The notes: generated by a model from the letters alone, not told the origin. A stretch of DNA of 7,676 bases from Desulfobacteraceae bacterium (GCA_003354055.1 PIVQ01000326.1:1-7676); one strand, 5' to 3'. Positions 1 through 7,055 are shown, counted from the stretch's first letter. Numbers and translations are program-made.

Positions 1-1068
1 CAGTCCAATCCCGGGAGAAATGGCACCGCCAAGTCCATATGCGAACCCCATCATCAGACTGGCCACCATGGCTCGGGATCCCGGTGCAAGCTTCTGGGCC
101 ATGACGACCCCGAGGGGCAAGGGAGCCAATACGGTAAAACCAGCCAAAAAAGCACCGACATAGACCCAGGGGCCTGGCAGGTAGAGATACAGCAGCAGTG
201 TCGGGGGCATGAGCAGAAAAGACAGGAAAAAAATCGGTTTGAACCCAACTCTGTCAGCCATATACCCCGAAAGGAGACCGCTCAAGGTGCCGGCCATGAT
301 AAAAAAGGCAAAAATCAGGCCTACAGAGGGCAACGGATGCCCCATGTCTGCAAGATAAATTGGCATAAAGGTCATAAATGTCTGCCCGGCCACCGCCCGC
401 AGGACCATGACAAGCCAGATCAGAACAATGGCCTTGTACACCTTGCCCAGAGTCTTTTTCAGGGTGCCGAAAAATCCTTCGGAAGATAAATTTTCCGTTA
501 CCGGCTTTGGCAGGTAGCGAAGACAGAACAGAAAGGATACCAGACCCAAACTTAAGGTATAGGGCATAGCTTCCAGACCGAACTTCACCACATACCAGGT
601 GATGAACACAGGGCCCAGAGCAAAGGCAAGGGTGCCGCCCGTATTGTACAGGGACATGGAAAAACCCGCCCGGTTTCCTGCGTAAAGATTAACCATCCCG
701 GTAGTCGATGGATGGAACATGGAAGAGCCGAAAGAGCCAAGACAGAGTATAAGCAGCAATACCCAGAAATTGGGAGCAATGCCTGAAAAGGGGATGGAAA
801 AAAAGGCCAGAAAAAGACCTATGAATACAAACCCTCTTGTCTCGTACCGGTCTGCCATATACCCTACCGCAGGCTGAATTATGAAGGAGAGAAACCGGAC
901 AAGACCTGTGATCAGTCCGACTTGTGCCAGGGTCAGCTCAAGTTTGTCCACAAAGGCCGGCAGCAGCGGGGTAAAAAAAGAAGAGTAAAAATCACCTGTA
1001 AAATGGACCAGGGTTAATACCATAACAATACGGTAATTAACCCTGGCATTATCTTGGGGCTGATTCAT
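1..1068 (-). CDS. MFS transporter, Fsr-like (C-terminus cut by window edge)
   Basis: This is an inner-membrane major facilitator superfamily transporter. The frame is open from an ATG at 1068 to base 1, giving 356 residues; roughly the last membrane segment or two are missing. Ten or so hydrophobic segments are visible. The cytoplasmic loop motif A appears in both halves: YMADRYETRG at residues 70-79 and YMADRVGFKP at about 271-280, showing the usual two-fold MFS repeat. The stretch GSFGSSMFHPSTTG (111-124), followed by an NTGGTLAFALGP segment (142-153), resembles the GSSVFHPE...GGNFGSSLGP region I recall from fosmidomycin-resistance protein Fsr, so I place it near that group. The substrate is unknown, and 'Fsr-like' is not evidence of drug export. 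It starts 18 bases after the UPF0210 stop codon and has no convincing Shine-Dalgarno sequence. An in-frame stop at 1087-1089 rules out a longer start, so it is probably translated by coupling within the operon. Confidence 0.9.
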   Translation of the reverse strand, partial: MNQPQDNARVNYRIVMVLTLVHFTGDFYSSFFTPLLPAFVDKLELTLAQVGLITGLVRFLSFIIQPAVGYMADRYETRGFVFIGLFLAFFSIPFSGIAPNFWVLLLILCLGSFGSSMFHPSTTGMVNLYAGNRAGFSMSLYNTGGTLAFALGPVFITWYVVKFGLEAMPYTLSLGLVSFLFCLRYLPKPVTENLSSEGFFGTLKKTLGKVYKAIVLIWLVMVLRAVAGQTFMTFMPIYLADMGHPLPSVGLIFAFFIMAGTLSGLLSGYMADRVGFKPIFFLSFLLMPPTLLLYLYLPGPWVYVGAFLAGFTVLAPLPLGVVMAQKLAPGSRAMVASLMMGFAYGLGGAISPGIGL

Positions 1069-1086
1069 AGACTGCCGTAAAGGCCG

Positions 1087-2457
1087 TTAGTTTTTTAAAC
1101 TGTGAATCGGTGCCGGAATCCGGCCGCCGAATGTCACAAAATCATCGGTAAGGTCTGCATGGGGCACATCCATGATCCTGGCCTCACCCAAAAGGCCACC
1201 GAAATAGACCTTGTCACCGGCTTTTTTGCCAGGAACCGGAATGATTCTTGTGGCTGTGGTTTTGGCATTGATCATACCGATGGCCATTTCATCCGCAATA
1301 ATGCCAGCCAGGGTCTGTTCCGTGATATGGCCGGGAACCGGTACCATGTCCAGGCCCACCGAGCAGACACAGGTCATGGCTTCCAGCTTTTCAATAGTCA
1401 GATACCCCTTATGGGCGGCATTGGCAATGTTCAGATCTTCGGTCACCGGAATAAAGGCACCGCTTAAGCCGCCGACATGGGAACTGGCAAAGGCCCCGCC
1501 TTTTTTAACGGCATCGTTGAGCATGGCAAGGGCGGCTGTGGAGCCGGGTACACCGATATGGGACAGACCCAGTGCCTGAAAGATCTCACCGATGCTGTCG
1601 CCAACAGTGGGCGTGGGTGCAAGAGACAGATCCACCACACCAAACTGTATACCAAGGCTATCCGCAACTTCACGGCCTATAAGCTCGCCCACCCGGGTTA
1701 CCTTGCATGCGGTCCGTTTAATAATCTCTGCAATTCTTCCCAAACTCAGTCGCTGGTCCGCAAGGTTCCGCTCAATGGCACGTTTGACCACTCCGGGACC
1801 TGAAACCCCGACATTGATGACGGCATCTGCAACGCCGACACCAAGGTAGGCACCTGCCATAAAGGGCATATCCTCGGGAATATTTGCAAATACACAGAGT
1901 TTGGCACATGCAAGCCCGTCATCGTCTGCGGTCATGGCTGCAGCTTTTTTGATGGCTTTGGACATTTCATATACCGCATCCATATTAATACCGGCTTTGG
2001 TGGTGGCCACATTCACGGATGCGCAGACCCGCTGGGTTTCGGTCAGGGCACGGGGCAGGGCTTCGATCAGGGCTGCATCCCCTTTGGCGATCCCCTTTTC
2101 CACCAGGGCGGAAAAACCGCCGATAAAGTCGATATTTACGGTTTTGGCAATATCGTTGAGTTCATGGGCAATCTCGACCATCTGGTCGGCATTAAAGCAG
2201 GCACCCACCAAGGCGATTGGAGAAATGGAGATCCGTTTGTTGACAACTTTAATCCCGTATTTTTCACCGACCTGGTCACAGGTTTCTACAAGCTTGGAGG
2301 CATGACCCAGAATTTTTTTCCTGATATTTTTCTTGAATACGGCAAGGTCATGGCTGATGCAATCAAAGAGGTTGACCCCAAGGGTCACGGCACGGACATC
2401 CAGGTTTTCGTTTTTTACCATTTCAATGGTTGAAATGATTTCATGATCTTCAAACAT
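1087..2457 (-). CDS. UPF0210/DUF711 family (PFL-like) protein of unknown function
   Basis: The product has 456 residues, close to the roughly 450 typical of the family. It is a soluble cytoplasmic protein with no signal or membrane segment. Family hallmarks are the N-terminal ENLDVRAVTLGVNLFDC (17-33), SISPIALVGAC (77-87), the central glycine-rich VGVADAVINVGVSGPGVV, TCVCSVGLDMVPVPG (362-376) and the terminal GGRIPAPIHSLKN. The family has a pyruvate formate-lyase-like fold (from memory, a structure exists for a streptococcal member), but no reaction is established. No canonical glycyl-radical motif of the RVxG[FWY] type is visible near the C-terminus, so it should not be called a formate acetyltransferase. 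Several cysteines (C33, C60, C87, C363, C365) may matter. The gene follows the double-ACT gene after 46 bases; in many bacteria this family is paired with a small ACT protein (UPF0237), so the two probably act together. The ATG is supported by AAGGA eight bases upstream. Confidence 0.94.
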   Translation of the reverse strand: MFEDHEIISTIEMVKNENLDVRAVTLGVNLFDCISHDLAVFKKNIRKKILGHASKLVETCDQVGEKYGIKVVNKRISISPIALVGACFNADQMVEIAHELNDIAKTVNIDFIGGFSALVEKGIAKGDAALIEALPRALTETQRVCASVNVATTKAGINMDAVYEMSKAIKKAAAMTADDDGLACAKLCVFANIPEDMPFMAGAYLGVGVADAVINVGVSGPGVVKRAIERNLADQRLSLGRIAEIIKRTACKVTRVGELIGREVADSLGIQFGVVDLSLAPTPTVGDSIGEIFQALGLSHIGVPGSTAALAMLNDAVKKGGAFASSHVGGLSGAFIPVTEDLNIANAAHKGYLTIEKLEAMTCVCSVGLDMVPVPGHITEQTLAGIIADEMAIGMINAKTTATRIIPVPGKKAGDKVYFGGLLGEARIMDVPHADLTDDFVTFGGRIPAPIHSLKN

Positions 2458-2465
2458 TATATAAT

Positions 2466-2470
2466 TCCTT
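2466..2470 (-). promoter_or_regulatory. Ribosome binding site of the UPF0210 gene
   Basis: AAGGA on the coding strand lies eight bases before the ATG at 2457. It lies inside the 46-base gap, the widest in the cluster, and supports this start over the in-frame Met at residue 13. Confidence 0.6.
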
Positions 2471-2503
2471 AAAGCTCTATAAATAGGCCTTTTTTAATCT
2501 TTG

Positions 2504-3061
2504 CTAAATCTTATTAATCGCATCAAAGATATTCTTATGCTGGATACGGATGTCAAGTTCAAGCTCCTTGGCTTTCTCCCGCAAGGCTGCAAACAGGGCA
2601 GGTGCATCCACATCTTTTGTAATGGCCACCTGATAGGACATAACATTGGCATTGGGATCGGTGCCGCCTTTGAACACTGCCTTGAGATTGACAATATTAC
2701 CGTTAAAAGAGGCAATAATACTTGAGAATCTGGCCACAAGCCCTTTCTGGTCCGGACCGATGGTGGTGATCAGGAAAATTTCTCCGTTGCTGTCATCTTC
2801 CTTGCCGGAAACCTCTGTGTCCAGGGTATTTACGTGGATGGTCAATCCGTTGCCGTTGGCCTTTTCATTGAGCCTTTTTTCAACGTCGTCCGGTGTCATA
2901 TCCGCAGGAGCTTCCACAATGAAAAAGCCTGCAAACTGATCCTGGAGAATCATCTGGTTTACGTTTTCAAGGTTGCACGAAATATCAAAAAGATCCGTGG
3001 TCACCTGGGCAATAATTCCGGGTCTGTCCTTTGCCAGGACAGTGATAATCAACTTATTCAT
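2504..3061 (-). CDS. Double ACT-domain protein (GcvR-like architecture), partner of UPF0210
   Basis: The product is a soluble protein of 185 residues made of two ACT domains and little else. The first domain spans about residues 3-80, with the ligand-loop signature AKDRPGIIAQVT at 10-21. The second spans about 94-175, with the corresponding IGPDQKGLVARFS at 101-113. An acidic/serine linker (about 81-93) joins them. ACT domains usually bind amino acids or other small ligands at dimer interfaces and control attached or partner enzymes. Two ACT domains in about 185 residues is the layout of the glycine cleavage repressor GcvR, but no gcv genes are present here and there is no DNA-binding domain. 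The neighbour is more informative: UPF0210 proteins are commonly preceded by a single-ACT UPF0237 protein, and this one takes that position. It probably senses a ligand and regulates or assists the UPF0210 protein (inference). The ATG is preceded by AGG six bases upstream and lies 13 bases after the rpe stop. Confidence 0.92.
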   Translation of the reverse strand: MNKLIITVLAKDRPGIIAQVTTDLFDISCNLENVNQMILQDQFAGFFIVEAPADMTPDDVEKRLNEKANGNGLTIHVNTLDTEVSGKEDDSNGEIFLITTIGPDQKGLVARFSSIIASFNGNIVNLKAVFKGGTDPNANVMSYQVAITKDVDAPALFAALREKAKELELDIRIQHKNIFDAINKI

Positions 3062-3074
3062 GATTTACCTTTTT

Positions 3075-3725
3075 CTACATGGCCTTGCGCAGGTCGGCAA
3101 TGGTCTTGGTATAGTCGGGGGTATTAAAGATGGCAGAACCGGCCACAAAAGAGGTGGCCCCTGCCTGGTGAACCGTTTTGATAGTGTCCATGTTCACACC
3201 GCCGTCCACCTGGATAATGGCCTCGGATCCGTGTTTTTTTAGCAGGGCTGAAAGCGACTCTATCTTTTTAACACTGGAATCAATGAATTTTTGACCGCCG
3301 AATCCAGGGTTCACACTCATGATCAGGACAAAGTCAAGCTGATCAATGATGTATTCGATTCCGGACAGAGGGGTGGCAGGGTTCAATGCAACACCGGCCT
3401 TTACACCAAAGCTCTTGATGAGCTGGAGGCTCCGGTGAAGATGGGTACAGGCCTCGGCATGAACAGAGATATAATCTGCCCCGGCTTTTGCAAAGTCCGG
3501 AATTATGAGATCCGGTTTTTCAATCATCAAATGGACATCGAGGGCCAGCCCGGATACCCGTTTGCAGGCCTCCACAATAATGGGGCCGTAGGTAATGTTG
3601 GGCACAAACTGGCCATCCATCACATCAATGTGGATCCAGTCTGCACCGGCGTCTTCAACTGCTTTGAGTTCATCGCCCAGACAGGTAAAATCTGCGGACA
3701 ATATGGAGGGGGCTATTATTCCCAT
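3075..3725 (-). CDS. rpe: Ribulose-phosphate 3-epimerase
   Basis: Rpe interconverts D-ribulose 5-phosphate and D-xylulose 5-phosphate in the cytoplasm, in the non-oxidative pentose phosphate pathway. The 216-residue product is a TIM barrel of normal family length. Motifs run in order: APSILSADF (5-13), WIHIDVMDGQFVPN (30-43), LDVHLMI (62-68), SVHAEA (87-92), GVALNPATP (111-119), MSVNPGFGGQKF (136-147), QVDGGVN (172-178) and FVAGSAIF (193-200). The expected metal ligands and acid/base residues are all present: H32, D34, H65 and D174, with D34 and D174 as the catalytic aspartates. I start it at the ATG at 3725 and not at the TTG 60 bases upstream, because the protein then begins as the family does and a strong AGGAGAA precedes it. 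The start overlaps the end of the PASTA gene by 10 bases. Nothing in the sequence looks defective. Confidence 0.98.
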   Translation of the reverse strand: MGIIAPSILSADFTCLGDELKAVEDAGADWIHIDVMDGQFVPNITYGPIIVEACKRVSGLALDVHLMIEKPDLIIPDFAKAGADYISVHAEACTHLHRSLQLIKSFGVKAGVALNPATPLSGIEYIIDQLDFVLIMSVNPGFGGQKFIDSSVKKIESLSALLKKHGSEAIIQVDGGVNMDTIKTVHQAGATSFVAGSAIFNTPDYTKTIADLRKAM

Positions 3726-4744
3726 AGGGTTTCTCCTGTATAAAAATTCCGGGTCCAGGACGCCCACGGGGCTTTCCCGGACCAAGGGTCAATGATCCGT
3801 GTTTCGATCAGCTTGTGATCGATAAAAATGCGGATCTTAGTTTTTATCCCGCCGGGAATCAATAGATTTATATTTTTTCCCGGTTTCATGAATCCGTTAT
3901 AAAATTCCAGGTCCTCGCCAAAGAGATCTGTAACCACCCTGACATGCCTTTTTGAGAAGCCCGGTTGTAAAGGAAGGCAAATGAATGTCATGCCCCGCAG
4001 TTGAGCAGGATCCATCACAATACCTGCCTTGGGGTTGTTCACCACAAGGGAAATCCCTATACCGGAGAGAATCCGGGTTCCGAACTCAGGAATTTGCCTC
4101 AGCACCTGGCCCCGGGGCCTTCTGGCATCATACTCCGACCGGACGTCTTTAAGAGAGAGGGAAAGTACATCCAGCCGGTCTACGGCCGTATCAAGGGACA
4201 GACCCTCAAAATCCGGCATAATCCGACTGATAGGCCTGGGACCTTTGCTCACCAGAAGGTTGCAGGTTGAATTGGCGGCTGTTCTTGCAAAGGGCAGGGG
4301 GTACTGGGCAATGATCGCGTCCCTTAGGGTATCCGAAGCATAGGCATAGGCAATACGTCCGGGCAAAAGTTCATTTTCCTCGAGTGTCAGCAATCCAAGT
4401 TTCAGCGACAATTGCCGCAGATCCGGAACCTCACTTTCCTTGAATCCCTTGGAAATATATATGACAACATCCCTGCCTTTTTTAATGGTGGAACCAGGTT
4501 TGGGGTCCTGGAAAGTGATACCGTATTTGGGAATACTCTCATGGTATTGGGTGGCATGAAGTTTGGGATTCAGCCCCATACGGGTAAGTGTCTCAAGGAC
4601 CTGGATGATATTTTTACCGGTAAGATCAGGCAGGATAATTTCAGGGGCGCTTTTGGTAAACAGACTGATTCCGTAGTATCCAGCTGACCCTGCAAGCCCA
4701 AAGGCCATACAGAATACCAGTAGATATTTGATCAGGGTTTTCAA
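3716..4744 (-). CDS. Membrane-anchored protein with three PASTA repeats
   Basis: The product has 342 residues. A short basic start (K2, K6) and a hydrophobic segment at about 7-29 form a signal anchor, so the rest should be periplasmic. Three PASTA-type repeats follow: about 35-100 (ILPDLTGKN at the start, QDPKPGSTIKKG near the end), 104-168 (EVPDLRQLSL at the start) and 174-237 (IMPDFEGLSL at the start, QIPEFGTRI near the end). Each ends in a V-I/L-V strand of the kind seen in penicillin-binding proteins and Ser/Thr kinases of the PknB type, where these repeats bind peptidoglycan or muropeptides. No kinase, transpeptidase or other enzyme domain is attached. The last 100 or so residues (241-342) have no signature I recognise. 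A cell-wall sensing or scaffold role is inference. The probable start is a TTG at 4744 overlapping the rsmB stop, implying translational coupling; the next in-frame Met (residue 13) would remove the basic residues of the anchor. Confidence 0.88.
   Translation of the reverse strand: MKTLIKYLLVFCMAFGLAGSAGYYGISLFTKSAPEIILPDLTGKNIIQVLETLTRMGLNPKLHATQYHESIPKYGITFQDPKPGSTIKKGRDVVIYISKGFKESEVPDLRQLSLKLGLLTLEENELLPGRIAYAYASDTLRDAIIAQYPLPFARTAANSTCNLLVSKGPRPISRIMPDFEGLSLDTAVDRLDVLSLSLKDVRSEYDARRPRGQVLRQIPEFGTRILSGIGISLVVNNPKAGIVMDPAQLRGMTFICLPLQPGFSKRHVRVVTDLFGEDLEFYNGFMKPGKNINLLIPGGIKTKIRIFIDHKLIETRIIDPWSGKAPWASWTRNFYTGETLWE
3731..3737 (-). promoter_or_regulatory. Strong ribosome binding site deciding the rpe start
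   Basis: AGGAGAA on the coding strand lies five bases before the ATG at 3725. It is the best Shine-Dalgarno sequence in the window. It sits inside the 3' end of the PASTA gene and fixes the rpe start, excluding the 20-residue N-terminal extension from the TTG at 3785. Confidence 0.8.
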
Positions 4745-6108
4745 GGGGTCTTTTTCCGTTTCAGCCGTGCTGTGAAAAAACCATCCATCTCAACTCTATC
4801 AGGATAGGTTTTAAAATAAAACACCTCTTTAGAATCCGAGGTCAGACAGGGCATGTTACGCTGAAACCCGTTGCTGTCACCCTCATAGTCTTTGCGCTTG
4901 TTAAGGAAATGTTTGATTACTTCCTCATTTTCCTCAGGTTCACAGGAGCAGACGGCATATACAAGGATGCCGCCCGGTGCAACCAGATTGGCAGCAGCAT
5001 TTAGAATTTTTTTCTGTTGGGCTGCCATGCGCAGAATATCTTTTTTGGTTCTTTTCCACCGGGTATCCGGGTTTCTCCGCATCACCCCGAGGCCTGTGCA
5101 GGGTGCATCCACCAGCACCCGGTCAAAGTATCCTGAAAAATCCTTGACCGAGCTTTTCATGATATCAACGACGTTCGTTTGTACATTGGTCAGTCCAAGC
5201 CTCTCGGTTTCACCCTGCAGGCTGGTTAGCTTTGCCGGCTCAACATCAACTGCCGTGATACTGCCCTGGTTTCCCATGATCTGGGCCATGTGGCAGGTTT
5301 TCCCCCCAAGACCGGCACAGGCATCCAGAACCTGTTCTCCGGGTTTCGGGGCCAGGGCCTGAACCACAAGCTGGGCAGCCTCATCCTGAACCTGGAAATG
5401 GCCGAGATCAAACCCGGGCAGCTCAGCCGGGGATTTGCCCGGACTTGAAATGTGAAGACCCAAAGGACTGAATCTCGTTGCTTGGGTGTCGATCTCCGTG
5501 GCGTTCAATGCAGATGCCAGGTCCTTTGTACAAGTTTTCATGCTGTTCACCCTCAGGGTAATGGGTGGAATTGCAAGAAGCGCCTTTGCGATGGCCTCTG
5601 TGTTTGAGCGTCCGTAAGTGCCGGCCCATCGCTTGCCAAGCCAGGTGGGAATGCTGTATTCCACTTGAAGATAGGCTGGGAATAATTTTTGTTTATCCGG
5701 CGGATCAATGGTTTTGTGAAGGTCGGCTGCCTTACGCAACACCGCATTAATATAACCGCTGGTTTTTTTGTTCAGCCGCTTTTTAGCAAGTTCAATACTG
5801 GAATGAATGGCTGCAAAATCAGGCACCCGGTCAAGAAAAACCAGCTGAAAAAGCCCTATCCTGAGTATCGTCTTGACAGGACTGTCCATGCTGTCAATCT
5901 GAAGCCGTGAAAATGTCCGGATCAGATGGTCCAGACGGCCCCTGTGTCTGAGCACGCCAAAGACAATGGTGTTGCAGAGGCTGCGGTCCTGGCGGCTCAG
6001 CGAGTCAAGTTCATCCCTGGCATGATCAATGGCGCTGTCCAGGGTAAATTTTTTTTTCTGTCCGGCCGTAAGAATTTTAAAGGCCAGGTCGCGCGTATCA
6101 GTTTCCAT
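4741..6108 (-). CDS. rsmB: 16S rRNA (cytosine-967-C5)-methyltransferase RsmB
   Basis: RsmB methylates C5 of cytosine 967 (E. coli numbering) of 16S rRNA in the small subunit, using S-adenosylmethionine. The 455-residue product has the full family layout. An N-terminal NusB-like helical RNA-binding domain covers about 1-135 (SLCNTIVFGVLRHRGRLD at 43-60, IELAKKRLNKKTSGYINAVL at 105-124). A Rossmann methyltransferase domain follows. SAM motif I is VLDACAGLGGKT (260-271) and D288 is the likely ribose-binding acid. The two RNA m5C MTase cysteines are present: C337 in VDAPCTGLG and C387 in YAVCSCEPEENE, the latter the expected nucleophile. Motif I reads CAGLGG where many RsmB proteins have CAAPGG. 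The ATG lies 2 bases after the fmt stop and has only a weak AGG-like site, consistent with coupled translation. A run of nine A residues encodes K18-K20. Confidence 0.97.
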   Translation of the reverse strand: METDTRDLAFKILTAGQKKKFTLDSAIDHARDELDSLSRQDRSLCNTIVFGVLRHRGRLDHLIRTFSRLQIDSMDSPVKTILRIGLFQLVFLDRVPDFAAIHSSIELAKKRLNKKTSGYINAVLRKAADLHKTIDPPDKQKLFPAYLQVEYSIPTWLGKRWAGTYGRSNTEAIAKALLAIPPITLRVNSMKTCTKDLASALNATEIDTQATRFSPLGLHISSPGKSPAELPGFDLGHFQVQDEAAQLVVQALAPKPGEQVLDACAGLGGKTCHMAQIMGNQGSITAVDVEPAKLTSLQGETERLGLTNVQTNVVDIMKSSVKDFSGYFDRVLVDAPCTGLGVMRRNPDTRWKRTKKDILRMAAQQKKILNAAANLVAPGGILVYAVCSCEPEENEEVIKHFLNKRKDYEGDSNGFQRNMPCLTSDSKEVFYFKTYPDRVEMDGFFTARLKRKKTP

Positions 6109-6110
6109 GC

Positions 6111-7055
6111 CTATTCAAACCGGGCAGGCAGCTCAATGCTGTGCCCGCGTAAAAAGGCATCTGCAGCCAGGCGCTTGCCTGAAGATCCCATGAGTTCAAG
6201 AATGGCAACGCTGTTCTCGCCGGCTGCCACATGGATGCCTGTGCTGTCACATTGAAGAATCTCCCCGGGTTCATGATTTTCTATGGGCAACTCCCCCGGA
6301 ACCGCCTTGAATATCTTCAGCCGTTTTCCGGCAAGATTGGTAAAGGCACCGGGCCAGGGGGTCATGGCATTGATATGGGCGCAAACAGCCTTTTCAGACC
6401 GGCTCCAGTCAATGAGACCGTCGGCCTTTTTCAACATGGACACATAGGTGGCCTGATCGTTGTCCTGGGGTTCGGGCTCCGAAGTTCCTGCATTAATTTG
6501 CCCGATTGTCTCAACGATCAGCGCTCCGCCGATTCCGGACAGGCGGTCGTGAAGATCCTGTGCAGTCTCTTCAGGACCAATGGCCGTTGTGGCTTTGAGC
6601 AGCATATCACCGGTATCCATTCCCCTGGCCATGACCATGGTGGTAATACCGGATTCTTCGTCCATATTCATCACCGCCGCCTGGATCGGGGCAGCCCCGC
6701 GGTATTTGGGCAGCAATGAGGCATGTATATTAATAGGGTATACTTTTGGGATGTCCAGAATGGCTTGGGAGAGGATCTGGCCGAAGGCCACAACCACAAA
6801 ATAATCCGGTTTGAGTTGGGTTAACCGGTCGATGCCTTCAGGGGTGTTCAGCTTTTCCGGCTGAAACACCTTGATGCCCAGTTCCTGCGCCGCCCGTTTA
6901 ACAGGGGAGGGGGTAAGCTTTTTACCCCTGCCTTTGGGACGGTCCGGCTGGGTCACCACCAGGGCAATATCGAAATTTTCCTCTTTAGCGAGGGCATGAA
7001 GTGCAGGCACAGAAAAAACAGGTGTGCCCATGAAAATGATGCGGCTTTTTATCAT
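6111..7055 (-). CDS. fmt: Methionyl-tRNA formyltransferase
   Basis: Fmt transfers a formyl group from 10-formyl-tetrahydrofolate to the methionine on initiator tRNA in the cytoplasm. The 314-residue product matches the usual length. The formyltransferase domain (about 1-205) starts with RIIFMGTPVFSVPAL (5-19). It contains the tRNA acceptor-stem loop QPDRPKGRGKKLTPSPVK (36-53) and the catalytic site INIHASLLPKYRGAAPI (108-124), with N109 and H111, followed by GMDTGDM with D147. These correspond to N108, H110 and D146 of the E. coli enzyme. The C-terminal oligonucleotide-binding-like domain carries the MTPWPGAFT motif. The ATG overlaps the def stop as ATGA, the classic coupled def-fmt arrangement, so deformylase and formyltransferase are made together. 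I see no unusual residue. Confidence 0.98.
   Translation of the reverse strand: MIKSRIIFMGTPVFSVPALHALAKEENFDIALVVTQPDRPKGRGKKLTPSPVKRAAQELGIKVFQPEKLNTPEGIDRLTQLKPDYFVVVAFGQILSQAILDIPKVYPINIHASLLPKYRGAAPIQAAVMNMDEESGITTMVMARGMDTGDMLLKATTAIGPEETAQDLHDRLSGIGGALIVETIGQINAGTSEPEPQDNDQATYVSMLKKADGLIDWSRSEKAVCAHINAMTPWPGAFTNLAGKRLKIFKAVPGELPIENHEPGEILQCDSTGIHVAAGENSVAILELMGSSGKRLAADAFLRGHSIELPARFE

Noticed and set aside
1102..1579. Overlapping plus-strand open frames opposite the UPF0210 gene.
   Set aside because: Several frames are open at once because of base composition; the minus-strand gene explains the conservation.
2471..2492. Imperfect inverted repeat (AAAG...CTTT) with a T run on the plus strand, in the ACT/UPF0210 gap, as a terminator.
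   Set aside because: The stem has a mismatch and a wobble, the loop is only two bases, and the T run follows it only on the plus strand, which has no gene. On the coding strand it is followed by the ribosome site.
3291..3743. Plus-strand open frame of 150 codons opposite rpe.
   Set aside because: It is an antisense shadow of a complete, well-conserved epimerase gene; the peptide has no recognisable motif.
3726..3785. Longer rpe start at a TTG giving 20 extra N-terminal residues.
   Set aside because: The extension has no counterpart in Rpe proteins, lies inside the PASTA gene, and the ATG at 3725 has a strong AGGAGAA just upstream.
4709..4711. Cys12 of the PASTA protein as a lipoprotein lipobox.
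   Set aside because: The preceding residues (L-V-F) do not fit the lipobox pattern and the hydrophobic segment continues past it, so a signal anchor is more likely.
4741..4744. Possible frameshift fusing rsmB to the PASTA gene.
   Set aside because: RsmB ends at its normal length with a normal C-terminus and the PASTA protein has its own signal anchor, so this is an ordinary coupled overlap.
6231..6719. Plus-strand open frame of 162 codons opposite fmt.
   Set aside because: It is an antisense shadow of fmt, with no family resemblance and no plausible ribosome site or gene context.
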